Origin: Poecilobothrus nobilitatus
Taxonomy: Eukaryota; Arthropoda; Insecta; Diptera; Dolichopodidae
Direction: 5' to 3'
Assembly: GCA_947095535.1 (NCBI GenBank)
Contig: OX352772.1
Span: 32,135,445-32,199,444, forward strand
Length of the DNA stretch: 64,000 nucleotides
The position numbers and the translations under genes are program-made. Positions 26,532 to 37,222 of this stretch are shown piece by piece (positions within the stretch are counted from its first letter, which is position 1; each line of letters opens with the position of its first letter). The notes beneath the pieces were generated by a model. It was given only the letters and a program-made list of their open reading frames with translations. It was not told the origin of the DNA and did no database searches.

Positions 26532-26708
26532 CTATCCTGCTTTAAAGTAGTCCAACATATGGTCTGGATATTTCAGAAGAAATTTATCTAAAAAAATTCT
26601 ACAAAACTGCTTTCCACACTTTTCATGCTGAATAGCTTCACGAAGATCACTTAGTATATATTTGTCTTCAAAAAGTAGATTATTTTTTATTGTGTGCTTT
26701 AGGTACAT
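26532..26708 (-). pseudogene. Orphan coding-like segment, 58 residues
   Basis: A minus-strand reading frame, MYLKHTIKNN...MLDYFKAG then stop, has amphipathic, protein-like composition (DLREAIQHEKCGKQFCRIF). That is unlike the Lys/Asn/Phe-rich noise frames around it. A CTAAAG site just inside its start could be a splice acceptor. It lies inside the inverted-repeat element at 25290-27109. I do not recognise the family; the GKQFCRIFLDKF pattern is only faintly globin-like. It may be a captured exon or element-derived. Confidence 0.35.
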
Positions 26709-27116
26709 ACATATATAAAATAAAAAGCAAAAAATGAATGCATTATGAGTTACATAAATTTTTCTGACCCAAATTTTGTCTTTGTGTTAGTATATTCTTT
26801 TTTTAAATTCTAAAATTTCTGGTGTAAAAAAAGAACGAAATTTTAAAATTACAAAACTAAAAATTTTGTTTATGCGAAAGAAGGTTGAAACGTAATGAAA
26901 AAAGTAGATTCGAGGAGACCAATGTAAACGGCGGGATTGAAACTCTGATTTTGTAACCATCTCTAAAATCTCTCATAATTATATGTTTCAAATGTTTTGT
27001 TGTTGTTGAAATGCAGTCAAATGAAATACAGTCAAATGGTAATACAGCCAACTTGTAATAAATGCAGTCTAGGTACAGGCAAATGAAATACAGGTATATG
27101 ATATGCTCCAATTTAG

Positions 27117-27209
27117 TTCAATTCCATCAATAAACCATTATTTCTACCAAAATTTAAGAACAGAAGTGCTGCGGAAGAAAATCTCATTGACGAATTTGAA
27201 GAACTGTAA
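27117..27209 (+). pseudogene. Orphan C-terminal coding-like segment, 30 residues
   Basis: A plus-strand frame, FNSINKPLFLPKFKNRSA...DEFEEL then stop, begins just outside the right terminus of the inverted-repeat element. It has unusually protein-like codon and amino-acid composition for this DNA. It could be the 3' end of a gene or pseudogene interrupted by the element. No family is recognised and no upstream exon was found. Confidence 0.25.
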
Positions 27210-27874
27210 TTTGTTTTGCTTTTATCTTTATATGTTACATATGTACCTACATACATACATATGTATATCTATTTTTTTTTAATAATAAAGAACAGGAAAA
27301 ACCAAGAATATTGAATTTCAAGTTATTATTATTGAAAGCAAAAAAACTAAGAGTATTTAAAATAAAAAAAAATTAGATTTTCTCGATAAAATTTTTATGT
27401 GGATTAGGCCATTTCGGTTCTGAGTTCCTTATGTGCTTGTTTATTACCAAAAAAAAATTAATAAACAAAATTGACATAATGTCATATCTATTCCTATTTT
27501 ATTTCTCATTATAGATTCAATTGGTTCAATTATGAACCATACAAATATGAATTTTTTTTTTTAATATCTGTAATATCTGTAAAGGGCGAAACAATTAAAT
27601 CTATTCAGAAATTTTATTTTTTTTTTTGTACGAGAATCGGTAGAACATTAAAAGTCATCTAAAGCAATTGTACGAATTCTTTTGGGTATAGTCAATAGTG
27701 TTGAAGTTGGTTGAATTTTAACCAACCAAAAGCATTCCCTTTAAAATCAAACTTTAGAATAGAACTCATAATACAAATGTACAGTTGAATTTTGAGAAAA
27801 AAGATGCAGGAAGAATACTTACGGAATCGAATAGAGTTTGTAATTTTAATATTCATTGCAGATTCATTCGTGAA

Positions 27875-28540
27875 TTTTGAAAAAATGTGCTTATTAGTTT
27901 CAGTCTGTCCATCCGTCCGTCTGTTTGCAAAACTTAAAATTTAAATAAAAAAATTAATTTTGTGGAACAACTTTTTCATGTAGCCCATCCATTACGGGGC
28001 TACAGCCCCTCAAACTTTGAAAAAGCCCTATTTTTAAATGCATATTTCTTATGTTCTGCTTAAGATTTTTTTAATCTGAAAACGTCATGCGATAGGTATA
28101 TTTTTTAACTTTGTAAATTAATATCAAAATTATACAATTTTTTTAAATTTAATATTTAAATTTACCGTTATGTGAAAACCAAATTTTGCATGATTTTTCT
28201 AGTTTCATAACTCCGGCACGCTAGATAAAGGCTTGAAGTTTTGAGGCAAGAAAGAACTTTTAGAATTAGTATAAGTTTCATTACAAAAAATTTCTTAAAT
28301 TTTATTTTTTAAATTTTGAAATTTTTGTGCAAGTCACAATTCTAAACAGTTTGTATTGTGTTTTGGAAATGTGTGCTTTTAAAACCCGTTGGTTACATTC
28401 TACCTTGTTTTGTTTAGCTTAACGATCGTTAATTATTTTTCGATGCAAATAACATAGTTTTAAAGTATAAGTGGTCTTTCTCCTATATAGGAGTGACCTA
28501 TCCGGAACTCCTTAACCCTGAAACTATACCTGGAAAAACT
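27875..28540 (+). repeat. Dispersed repeat R2, copy 2
   Basis: Starts AATGTGCTTATTAGTTTCAG then CTGTCCATCCGTCCGTCTG. It contains ACCGTTATGTGAAAACCAAA and TTTCATAACTCCGGCACGCT and ends with the same TTAACGATCG...CCTGAAACTATACCTGG block as copy 1. No reading frame of interest. Confidence 0.7.
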
Positions 28541-28841
28541 ATTTCTGTAATCGATAATTCCGTAAATTCGATGATTGGATCGATATGTAATTGTCACCTA
28601 GTTTTTATTTCCCTTGTCTCGTTACCAAACACTTGGTCCGCATACTAGAATTTTCCTCTCCGTGAAGTACATAATAAAGAGTTAATGAAGAAAATGTTCA
28701 ATTACAGATTTAGAAATTAAAATACATATGTATACCTACCTTACTTAGTAATAAAAATACCCTTTTTCCAAAATATTTTTTTTTTCTGAACTGGAGCTAA
28801 CTTTTAGTAGCTAAAATGATCACTTCATTTTTTGATTTTAA

Positions 28842-29244
28842 GTTGCTATTTCGATTCACAACACAGCATCTTTTAGTTGTGTTGTGTATGACAACACAAC
28901 ACATACACAACACAATAGAGTAATAGTTATAGATAGACTATCTTATCTATGCATTATGCAATAGACAACAAATAAAAATTTCTCTATTCAGAATTACAAC
29001 AGAAAACTTTGTGTTACTTGTCATTGTCACACACAACTTTAATATAAACTGTTGTGAATGGGAATTGGGAATACCTTTACCTACCATTTGCACACAACAT
29101 AACATCAAAAATATATTGTGTCATTTTGACTGTTAATTATGTTATGTTGTGAATCATATAGAATAGAGAATGATAACAAAGTTGTCTATAAACTATGTAT
29201 GACAACTATTTTTTATGTTATGTTGTGAAATGGGAATAGCACCC
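28842..29244. mobile_element. MITE-like element with TTAA flanks
   Basis: The ends are imperfect inverted repeats: left GTTGCTATTTCGATTCACAA, right complement GGGTGCTATTCCCATTTCAC. Each runs into an ACAACAYARCAT-like stretch. TTAA abuts both sides (28838-28841 and 29245-29248). The interior is rich in TTGTGTTG/CAACACAA inverted motifs. The TTAA flank suggests a piggyBac-type target, but TTAA is common in such AT-rich DNA. Confidence 0.55.
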
Positions 29245-29249
29245 TTAAA

Positions 29250-30800
29250 TAATAAATTTTAACGAAACTTTGAGATTGCCAAAATGAATTTGTAAATATA
29301 AATGCCCTAATATGGGCATTATTCTAAGGTTTGTGTACGAAATATTTTTAGTAGATATGTTTTACTTAGGGTTCTTGTATTGAATATGTTAAAAAAAAAA
29401 AGAAATTTCATATAAATGCGATTTTTTTTAAAAACTATGTATCCGAAAAGAACATGTGCGTATTTTCTCTATTTTCTTATTTTGTATAACAGTTTGTATT
29501 CTATTAAGTAATTTATGGTAACTACTTATTTATTTTATTAAAAAATCAGATATAACAATATACGTATACCTAACATATACTTATTAAGTATTTAGGCCAG
29601 GGAAAACCAGATTTTATTAACTCACACCATATAGAAAATCTAATTTTTGCATATTTAAGATTTTTTCTTTTCTTTGAAAGCACTGCAATTAGGCCATTTC
29701 TGTAATAAATTAAAAAAAACTTTCAAGATATTTTCCACCGTCAAATGAAAATTAATATTTTCAATTTTTTTTTGTAAAATAAAAGTTTTTTTTTTTCTTT
29801 TAATTTAAAAGTTTTGTTTTTATTATTTGATCCATTGTAATTTTTATTATTTTATATTATATATTACAATTATACATAATTATGTTTTTTTTTTTAGCAT
29901 ATTTTTTTATTTCTATACTCTGCTAATAAAGCTTACTTTTAAAATATCTGGAAAAACTTATAATACGGTTCTAAAATAAAAAAAAAAAACAAATGGAGTT
30001 TTTACGAGTGTAAACTTAAGAATATGAAACTGAAATTGCTGAGAAAAAAAAATTTTTAGATACTTTTCATAGTTATTTTATTATATTGGAAGGAAAATTT
30101 TTTCATATATTCTATTTTTGCATAGAAATTTGAAAAGTATTGAATGTAGCATTTTATTTTTTTTAATTTTTTTGTACAATTTTCTATTTGCCTCTTTAGT
30201 TTTAACAATTTGAAAAATTACTAAATAAAGAAATAATATCAACAAAGAATTGTTTAAGGACTTAAAACACAAAAATATTTTTTTTTGTTTCTAAGAAACT
30301 ATTAAAATACAAAAAACATGAAAAAAAAATGTAAAAATTTAAATTGGATTTATTTGATTCCTCCGATCTTTATTGTGTTTAAATCAATTCAGGTCTAACT
30401 ATTGACAATCATTCAATAAACGAAAAATTTTTTGAGTACATTTAAAAAATGAAAACAACACATCCTCCAAGATGATTATGACCATTCCAAATAAAAACTT
30501 GAATTTTTATTATGTAAAAGAAATATTTTCCCCCGATTTATTCAATAAAACGGATACACAAAAAATGTTTTTAAGTGTAGAAATGAGTAATTTTATTCCA
30601 CACCTTTGGTGACATTTGAATTTTAAAAGAATATTTACTTGGAATATTACTGCTTTTTTTATAGCTTTTAATAATTTTCCACTACTTCAATTCTAGTTGT
30701 ATGTAATAATGTATATAAGTTTGTAATAAAAAATATAGGTAAATATTTAAATTAATTTTTGTGTTTTTTAATTATTTAATTTTGTTAAATCTTTTTTTTT
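29250..30800. other. Non-coding region downstream of PSME3
   Basis: AT-rich, including the presumed PSME3 3'UTR close to 30.8 kb. The minus frame at 30081-30272 lacks protein-like composition. Confidence 0.5.
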
Positions 30801-30825
30801 TTTAGTTAAAAATTAATTTTTTTTT

Positions 30826-32200
30826 TTAATACAAACTTTCAGCATTTGATGATCTCGGTTTTTTGAGTTTTTCAATATTTTTAATGACAATGTCATGTAA
30901 TGATGAATAACGATTTCTTACTTCACATACAACTAACCATAAACTTAAATATTCTTTTTCATCCAACTCATTAACAGCCCGACGATAATCATCTATATGT
31001 GGATATTTAGCTACTTTTGATACAACTTTGGCACGAGATAAGAAATAACGTGATATTTGATCAAAGAATGCAGCAGCTTCTGATTCAACAGCTTGGATTT
31101 CAGCTAAAGTATCTTCTTGAATTGATACACCAAAATTATTACCATCTTCAATTTTTGGTATCATAAACGATATCCACATTTTCAAAAGGTTAGCTACAAA
31201 AAAAAAACAAATAAAGTTATAGTTAGAGTTAATATAATTCATATTAATTTGAAATATGTTTAATTTTTACTTACAATCTTCCACTAATGTTCTTATTATT
31301 GGTTTAACCAATTTAATCATATCGCATAATGGTTGATTACATGGTACACTTCCATTCGGTAATGACATTACTTTTGTTCCTGGTATCATATGCGCTGTAT
31401 CATTATCTAATCTAGGTCTTTTTAGTGATGGCGCATCAGAGCTACAACCAGCTCCATCATCAGAATTATTATTATTATTACCACAATGATTTGTAAGTAC
31501 TACTGGATCAGGAACAGGAATGTTTAACTCTTGATGTACTTCACTAAAATTTCTATCAGCAAACATTGGTGTTGCCAATAAATCATTTAGTTCCACTATC
31601 TTTTCTGGAAATCCATAAGTAATTAAATATTCAGCTTTCTTAATTAAACTGTCTTTGTATTCTTGAACCTAAAAATAAAAACAAACATAAAAAAAATAAC
31701 AAAGTTGAAATAAAACAAGAGACGAAATTTACAACATTTAGTTTTTAATCAAAAAATAATATATTATTGTAGATACGAAGATAAATTTTATATAAATTAA
31801 ATAATTTAGCACCTGGCGGAATGCCATTTTTAAAGGTGAACACAAATGTCGTTTTTGTTTTTTTTATTTCCCAAATATTTTTGGGATAAATAATTTTCAA
31901 TTTCACATTATAAAATTAGTTTCACTATTTACATTTTACATAGATATTAAAATTAATAATTTTGTTGCAATTTTTAAAATTCTTATAAGTCAGTTTTCTC
32001 AATTTAAAGTAGAATTCATTTGTAACAAAAACACATGGCTATAACCAAACTTCAATTGCATACAAAAAATCATTTCTTCGATCTATAATGTATTGCTGGC
32101 TTTCTACTAACTAGGCACTAGACGTTTTTTCTTTTTTGATATAAAATATATTAGGCGGGTAATTAATATAACTTACTTTTTTAATAGTATCTTGAGACAT
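30826..32200 (-). CDS. PSME3: Proteasome activator complex subunit 3 (REG-gamma / PA28-gamma)
   Basis: Nuclear 11S regulator that caps the 20S proteasome as a heptamer and promotes ATP- and ubiquitin-independent degradation. Minus-strand exons: 32200-32177 (MSQDTIKK), 31668-31275 and 31193-30826, with GTAAGT donors and TAG acceptors. The phases join to give 261 residues, close to the family's usual 250 or so. The N-terminal helix (about 9-50, ending in a LNDLLATPMF-like segment) is followed by a variable Asn/Ser/Gly-rich linker (about 68-90) with a basic nuclear-localisation-like motif SLKRPRLD (89-96). The C-terminal PA28-beta-type domain starts near NLLKMWISF (141) and contains the family signature EDGNNFGVSIQED (155-167). 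The chain ends in SLY. It lies head-to-head with the gene at 33.3 kb. A (TA)n tract sits just upstream of the start codon. The family is clear; the gamma type is inferred from insects normally having only this PA28 member and from the nuclear-localisation motif. Confidence 0.94.
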
Positions 32201-33222
32201 TTTTTATATATATATATATATAGATTATATTTATGAATTAATACAATTAATAACTATTCTTATAAACAAATTTAGCTTAATATAATGATAATAATTTATC
32301 GAAACAAAAAAAATTAAATCTTTTTTTTTGTTTTGAATCAAAAAAATTATAAAATGCTTCTTCTTCGGAGGAAAAATTACAAACTTCTAATAAATGTCAA
32401 GTTTTCAACTAAATTACTAAACTAGTGTCGTCTGTCGGCAATCGGTATTTTTAAAACAAAAAAAAGCATGTTTAAATATAAATAATATTGCCATTGCGGA
32501 CAAAAAGATAGTCATAAGAATTCTAGTGGTGATGTTTGTAACTATGCAAAACAAAAATGGGTCTTCGCCATGATTTGAAAAACAATTTTTCCAATAATTT
32601 ATTTGATGAAAAAAAATATATTCCTTTGGGAATAGATTTCCTGGTCCCTAAATTATGCAGTTTTAAATGGAGAATTACTGCGACCAAACCCAATGCTATT
32701 TTTGCTTTGAATTTTTATTTTATTTAACATTTTTTAATTAACATTTTTATAAGTAAAAAATTTATTTACCTTCATGTCTTCCAGATTGAAACTGTCAAAA
32801 TTTTTCCAATGACTCCAAATACTTTTTACAATAATTTTTAACTTCCCTTTTTTTAATAATAAATATGCATTTGTCCTTTTTATTTTTTTTTTTGAAAAAC
32901 ATTAATTCTTAATTTTTGAGAATTACACCTGCTGTCACTGCTACTTAAAATAGCGTAAATAAACTTGCGTCTAATATTTCACTAACAAGTAACAACCACT
33001 CGCAATTTACTCAATTTACTAGAATTTTGTATAAATTTAGAATTTTCTCATAAAAGAATTTGATGATGACAACAATAAAACAGCTGATTAAGTGATTACT
33101 TGTTATTTTTATTATTTTAAATGCTTTTTGACAGATTCCTATGTAAATAACGCACTAAAATTCAAATTTTTCTTTGTGTAGCTTCAGCCTTCAGCAAATA
33201 TCAGGACAGAGACAGTAAAAGT
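32201..33222. promoter_or_regulatory. Divergent intergenic region between PSME3 and the BESS-like gene
   Basis: About 1.0 kb separates the PSME3 start codon (minus) from the predicted untranslated first exon of the plus-strand gene. The two genes diverge, so both promoters must lie here. A (TA)8-like tract sits at 32207-32221 next to PSME3. No convincing shared motif was identified. Confidence 0.45.
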
Positions 33223-33297
33223 GTGAGTTAAAAGAAATTTTTTTATAATTTTCTTATGGAAAATGTATATTTTTATATAAAAATTTATTTTGTGTAG
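33223..33297 (+). other. Predicted 5'UTR intron of the BESS-like gene
   Basis: GTGAGT donor after GACAGTAAAAGT and a TTTTGTGTAG acceptor, 75 bp long, ending 16 bases before the chosen ATG. It fits the size class of other introns in this window. Transcript data would decide it. Confidence 0.5.
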
Positions 33298-33313
33298 AAA
33301 TATTTTCGAAAGC

Positions 33314-34164
33314 ATGGATTTTCCAGAAGAAGAAAACGATTCATTGACATTTCAACAGGATAGTCAAGAAAGTCAACCTGAATATGAAATTGCCAATAAT
33401 TATTGTACTAAAAACAGTACAGATCTCTATGATAATTATCAGGATAAAAAATCAAAAATGTTATTATGCCGAAAAAGTGGAAAATTAAATAAAGAAGAAA
33501 AAAAAGAGTTAAAACGTAAAAGGAAATTAATGAAAAAACGCGCTAAACTAAATGAAAAGATGAATTTAAAAATGATTATAAAAGGAGAACACGTAACTGA
33601 AGAACCTGAAGAAAATTCGGAAAGTTTTTCTACTGCCATGATAATTAAGCCAGAAATGAATACTTCAGTGAATGCCACAGAAGATGCATTGGTTGGAGAA
33701 GAAATTTATAACAATGAAGAATGTCTTCCAAAATGTAAAAAGTAAGATGAAAAAATTAATTGAATTATGTTACGGGTACAGAAAATATCTGTTTATTTTT
33801 GTTTTTTAGACGTAAACGCAATCGTTCTCATGTTGAAGAAAGAGAATATGTTGAAGATAAAACTGAAAATGTTAATGACGGGAATGAGGAATCCTCAAAT
33901 GATGAATGTACTCATAAAACAGAACATGTATATGATTCGGATGATGATGAAGATTATGATGAAGAAAACAGTGGTGCTATAAAAAATTTTTTCCATCATA
34001 TAAATATGAGTATGAAAGCAAAACATGATGAAGTTGATAAATATTTTTTGGTGCTGGCATCAACAATAAAAAAATGTGATTTAACACCTTTAGAATTAAC
34101 ACAACTGCAGTGCAATTTATTGTCCTATTTAAAAGGAGAGCTAATTAAAATGGGAAAAATGTAA
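33314..34164 (+). CDS. Charged, probably nuclear protein with BESS-like C-terminus
   Basis: Two coding exons, 33314-33741 and 33810-34164 (donor AAAA/GTAAGA, acceptor TTTTTTAG/A), give 260 residues. The start is the ATG of MDFPEEEND, because the upstream in-frame codons lie across a predicted 5'UTR intron (33223-33297: GTGAGT donor, TGTAG acceptor). The N-terminus is acidic and Gln-rich. Residues 56-84 form a strongly basic, helical stretch (KEEKKELKRKRKLMKKR), a second basic patch KKRKRNR falls on the exon junction (142-148), and an acidic run DSDDDEDYDEE is at 185-195. Residues about 217-250 (DKYFLVLASTIKKCDLTP and onward) resemble a BESS protein-interaction motif as found in MADF-BESS transcriptional regulators. 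No MADF domain is visible. There is no signal peptide or membrane segment. Splicing and composition argue for a real gene; the BESS reading is an inference and no function is assigned. Confidence 0.8.
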
Positions 34165-34191
34165 AATAAAAAAGAAGTCATAACAAAAAAG

Positions 34192-34197
34192 AATAAA
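34192..34197 (+). other. Candidate poly(A) signal of the BESS-like gene
   Basis: AATAAA 28 bases after the stop codon. Others lie at 34165 and 34318. Weak in such AT-rich sequence. Confidence 0.35.
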
Positions 34198-34608
34198 AAA
34201 TTACATGTTTTTTTTTTAAGTTTATGTAAAATGTGGTCCTAAAATCTAAATTTAAGAATAACTAAGTTATTTAATTTAAAAAAAATGGAAATTGTCGATT
34301 TTATTTTTCTATTTGGAAATAAATTTGTTAATAATTTATTTTGAATCTCAAATGTTTTTTAATTTTTAATATAATTTTATTAAAGTTTCGTTTAAGAACA
34401 AATTTCAGAAGACGATAACCACCATTCATTAAGTAAACTGAAGTTCTTCAGTTTTTCTATATTCTTTCACTTCAAAAAGTATATTTTTTTTATTATAATT
34501 TATGTATACTAACACAATTCATATGTACATTATTAAGAAGAAACAGATAGAAATTAATTAGAGTAGTCCAAATCAATATATTTTAAAAGATCACTCATTG
34601 AATTCTAC

Positions 34609-34636
34609 CATAAAGTAACTATATAGTTACTTTATG
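34609..34636. repeat. Perfect 28-bp palindrome
   Basis: The half-site CATAAAGTAACTAT is followed directly by its exact complement. It lies 3' of the BESS-like gene. Confidence 0.9.
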
Positions 34637-34984
34637 ATTCTACATAATGAAAGTTTTTAGTAAAAAATAGATGCCCAGATAAATAATATAAAACCAAATA
34701 AAACTAAAGTGTGGTTTAAAGGCTGGAAAATGATATGACTTAGGTTTACATAATTAATTTTTATTATTAAATCTTAATATCGATATGATAATATCACATT
34801 ATAAAAAGTAACAAAAAATACGTACTTTGTTACCATAAATAAAGTATTAGGTCATTAGGATGGTATTAAATATAGTATAAAGCAAATAGAATAAACAATT
34901 AATTAATCATTTTTAAATAAAGAAAACTTAAATTGATTCGGTTATATTTTAATTAATTTTTCAAAAAAAAAAATTTATAAAATT

Positions 34985-35715
34985 TGCTGATTATTTATTG
35001 ATTTGCTGTCCATCCATTCGTCCCTCTGTCTGTTAACACAACTTCTACACGGTTTGAGATAGAACAATGAAATTTTAACCATGAATAGGACTCTTAGAAA
35101 AATTATTGTTGTAAAACATTTATTACAGATTACAGCTTCTCAAAATTGAAAAATTTCTATACCTCAGGTTCTGCTTAAAAATTTTTTATAATCTAAGAAC
35201 CACAAATGACAACATATTTGAATTTAATTAGTTTTATAAATCAATATCAAAATTATATAATTTTTCTTGCAATTTAAATTTATCGTTATGTGAAAAAAAA
35301 TGCGTAGGATTTTTCATTCTCCATATGTATCTCCGGACCACTTTTAGGAACCTTGAATTTTTTTGAAACGAAAGATATTTCAGTATTAATATATGTATGC
35401 ATGTACCATACATATAGAAGTTACAGGATTTTTTGTGCCTCAAAAATTCAAAATTCGCTATTTTGAGATACATAACGTAGAAAACTGTACAAACTTTACA
35501 TGTATTCACATCTCTTCTTAATTATTTAGAAGGTTTACTTTAAAATTGAAAAAAAGTGTCTGTTGATTTTTCACAATTTTTTTTTTGACATGTAAAATTC
35601 TAAGAAAATTTATTTTGGTGCAAGTCACAGTTTTAAACTGTTTTTATTGTATTTTGAAAAATGTGTGTCTTTAAAAATCTATCTATCGTTTTACAATTGT
35701 GTCCTATCTCAAGCG
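34985..35715 (+). repeat. Dispersed repeat R2, copy 3
   Basis: TCCATCCATTCGTCCCTCTG, AGATAGAACAATGAAATTTT, ATCGTTATGTGAAAAAAAAT and GCAAGTCACAGTTTTAAACT follow the R2 order. It lies downstream of the BESS-like gene. The minus-strand open frame inside is spurious. Confidence 0.6.
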
Positions 35716-36744
35716 ATATCTATTTTAGTAGTTAGGTATGTATGTATGTATGTAAAAATGCAGAAAAAAAATGACAAATCATTTTTCTTTTGTTATTGAC
35801 TTTTATATCCTTTCATATTATTTGTGATTGATTAATGATAGAAACCGTTAAAAAAAAACTTTAAAATATTTAAAAGAAAATTTTTTATTATGTTATGTAT
35901 TTAGATAAAAAATGTTACTTCATTTTTTCAATATAATAATTTTTTGACAATAAACTTGAAAAATATCTTAATCATTATTTTTGAATTTTTTTTGGTTACG
36001 ACTTTTTGTAATTTTTAAAGAATAAAGTTGTTCTTTTCTATATTATGTACATAAAAGTATGTATATGATAATTGATAATAAAAATTATTGTACTTACTAC
36101 TTTTTTTTTTTTTTAAATAAATGAAAATTTCCTAAAAAAAAAAGATTACAATATAATTGAGCTTAACTAGACTTTAGTGCTTTAGCATATGAAATCGTAT
36201 TAAGAAAACAGTCAGACAATAATTGTTTCTTTTAATTAATGCCCATTACCAGCCATTATACTTAGCATAAAAACAAATTTTAAAAGAGTATTTTTTTATG
36301 CAATATCTAAATGATTTATTTATTTATGACATTACATTAGATATATATGTATTGAACATTATGTACATATGTATGTATTTATATATGAATTCATACATAT
36401 GTGTGTATTTACATAATTTTCGAATTCAAGGATATGTAGCACAAATAGGACGTAGGTAGCTGATAGGTACTTATCTGTATATTAAAAAGTAATGATTATG
36501 TTCTTTTAAATGTCTGAGAGTATTTAATAATCAATGTAAATACTTAGTAGTTAATTTATTGATTCTTATTGTATCCTTTCATTTCATTTTTCCGTTTGAA
36601 AAAGTACACTGTTTAACAATAAGGTTAACAATAAACCTATTTTTGATATTTGAATTTGAATTTTAATTCAGTTTCTTGTTTGTGTTTTTATATCTGCTAT
36701 ATAATATTTTCTATCATTTTATTTTTATCTTTCTGTCCAGTGTT

Positions 36745-37049
36745 GTTTTTTTTCCTAAAAGAGGTGAAAATCTTCCAAAGACACAAAGAATTCCCCGTTG
36801 GTATTGTTAGATTCTTACTGACTAAACTCGCCTCCTCCTTTAGCCAATATAATGGAATGAAACCCCTACTTGCCAACGTAGTATATTGACTAGGAAAAGG
36901 AAAGGATAGGACAATGCGGAAACACTATAAATTGGGAGTGGGACTGTAAGGGAATAATTAATACACTTATTATTATTAGTTATTACTATTTTGCTAACAG
37001 TATGGCTATAGTCATCAACAGTTACAACATGTAGTATATAACATTTTCC
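36745..37049. repeat. Dispersed repeat R1, copy 2
   Basis: It aligns in order with 25565-26000: CAAAGACACAAAGAATTCCC, CCAATATAATGGAATGAAAC, GGGAGTGGGACTGTAAGG, a TTATTATTATTAG tract and ACAACATGTAGTATATAACA. It has a single copy of the duplicated unit and a SINE inserted directly after it. Confidence 0.75.
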
Positions 37050-37062
37050 TGAGGGAATAATT

Positions 37063-37209
37063 TTTTTTTTTTTTTTAGTGTGATCAGACGTGGCTGTAAA
37101 TGTCTTAAGTGGGAATAACTCTTACGGGATGTGTGGAATTCGAACATACACTCCCTAGGTGCTTACAGCGTATTTTATACGCTCTTATCCACTAGGCCAC
37201 CGAGGCTCT
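37063..37209 (-). mobile_element. tRNA-derived SINE, family 1, copy B with target duplication
   Basis: Minus strand: GAGCCTCGGTGGCCTAGTGG (A box), B box GTTCGAATTCC, body with TTAAGACATTTACAGCCACG, then a poly-A tail (poly-T on the plus strand from 37063). It is flanked by identical 13-bp duplications TGAGGGAATAATT at 37050-37062 and 37210-37222, proving insertion by target-primed retrotransposition. Confidence 0.88.
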
Positions 37210-37222
37210 TGAGGGAATAATT

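Larger units (their letters stand above)
25290..27109. mobile_element. Inverted-repeat element with CCTGTATTTCATTTG subrepeats (long copy)
   Basis: Termini GGAGC...GCTCC bound 1.82 kb. The first about 190 bp (25290-25470) and the complement of the last 190 bp (26920-27109) align in order: CATAT, TGTATTTCATTTG, AAGTTG, TGTATTAYCATTT, TGTATTTCATTT, GAAACATATAATTA, GATTTTA, ACAAAATCAGAGTTT. The interior contains a nested repeat (25565-26000), an (ATT)n tract, a SINE relic and an orphan reading frame. No transposase was found, so it looks non-autonomous. Confidence 0.65.

Noticed and set aside
35234..35509. 91-residue minus-strand frame
   Set aside because: It lies inside repeat R2 copy 3; other copies have stops there.
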